From DASSTJ01 sp035707965 (lineage in GTDB: Bacteria > Actinomycetota > Actinomycetes > Actinomycetales > Angustibacteraceae): DNA of 5,384 nucleotides. This document shows positions 5,384 to 5,384 of this stretch, one piece after another; within the stretch, counting starts at the first letter, position 1; each line of letters begins with the position of its first letter. Location: assembly GCA_035707965.1 (NCBI GenBank), contig DASSTJ010000011.1, forward strand, positions 1-5,384, given 5' to 3'. The notes beneath the pieces were generated by a model. That model made no database searches and had not been told where the DNA came from. It worked only from the letters and a program-made list of their open reading frames with translations. Position numbers and translations under genes: made by a program.

Positions 5384-5384
5384 C

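Noticed and set aside
5193..5384. Upstream extension of the release-factor-like protein, since its frame stays open to the window edge.
   Set aside because: The extension reads as Arg/Pro/Ala-rich low-complexity sequence, while the GTG at 5192 has a near-ideal Shine-Dalgarno and begins a family-like N-terminus (MRLDWLNPLV). Another frame there looks coding.

Overview
The window is very GC-rich, with strong G/C preference at third codon positions, frequent GTG starts and few intergenic bases. This points to a high-GC actinobacterium. Genus cannot be fixed from the sequence; a Micrococcales-like or related lineage is only a guess. No RNA gene, insertion sequence, CRISPR array, attachment site or origin is visible, and the region reads as ordinary chromosome.

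The left half is a forward-strand pair. It begins with the C-terminal 330 codons of a MoxR/magnesium-chelatase-type AAA+ ATPase (2-994), cut by the window edge so that its Walker A is missing. A 672-residue protein follows after 64 bases (1059-3077), with a C-terminal von Willebrand factor A (VWA) domain carrying an intact metal-binding (MIDAS) motif. An AAA+ ATPase beside a VWA protein is the arrangement of the RavA-ViaA, NorQ-NorD, CbbQ-CbbO and MoxR-type metal-insertion or chaperone machines. From memory, the closest counterpart is the Rv0958-Rv0959 pair of Mycobacterium tuberculosis, whose client is unknown to me.

The right half lies on the reverse strand and converges on the pair at a GC-rich stem-loop (about 3069-3100). 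Read in the direction of transcription, it holds three genes: the tail of a small protein resembling DUF2795 (5276-5383), a 387-residue protein of the Rv2629/archaeo-eukaryotic release-factor-like family (4029-5192), and a class II, SIRT4-like sirtuin (3119-3967). The family of the middle protein includes, to my knowledge, the ribosome hibernation factor Balon. Its loop equivalent to the release-factor GGQ motif reads GGGW here, so it should bind the ribosome without hydrolysing peptidyl-tRNA. The gaps are 83 and 61 bases with no clear promoter, so the three may be co-transcribed.

The best candidates for something new are the putative pairing of a ribosome-hibernation-type protein with an NAD-dependent protein deacylase, a possible RNA hairpin between those two genes that could couple their translation, and the large uncharacterised helical N-terminal region of the VWA protein.
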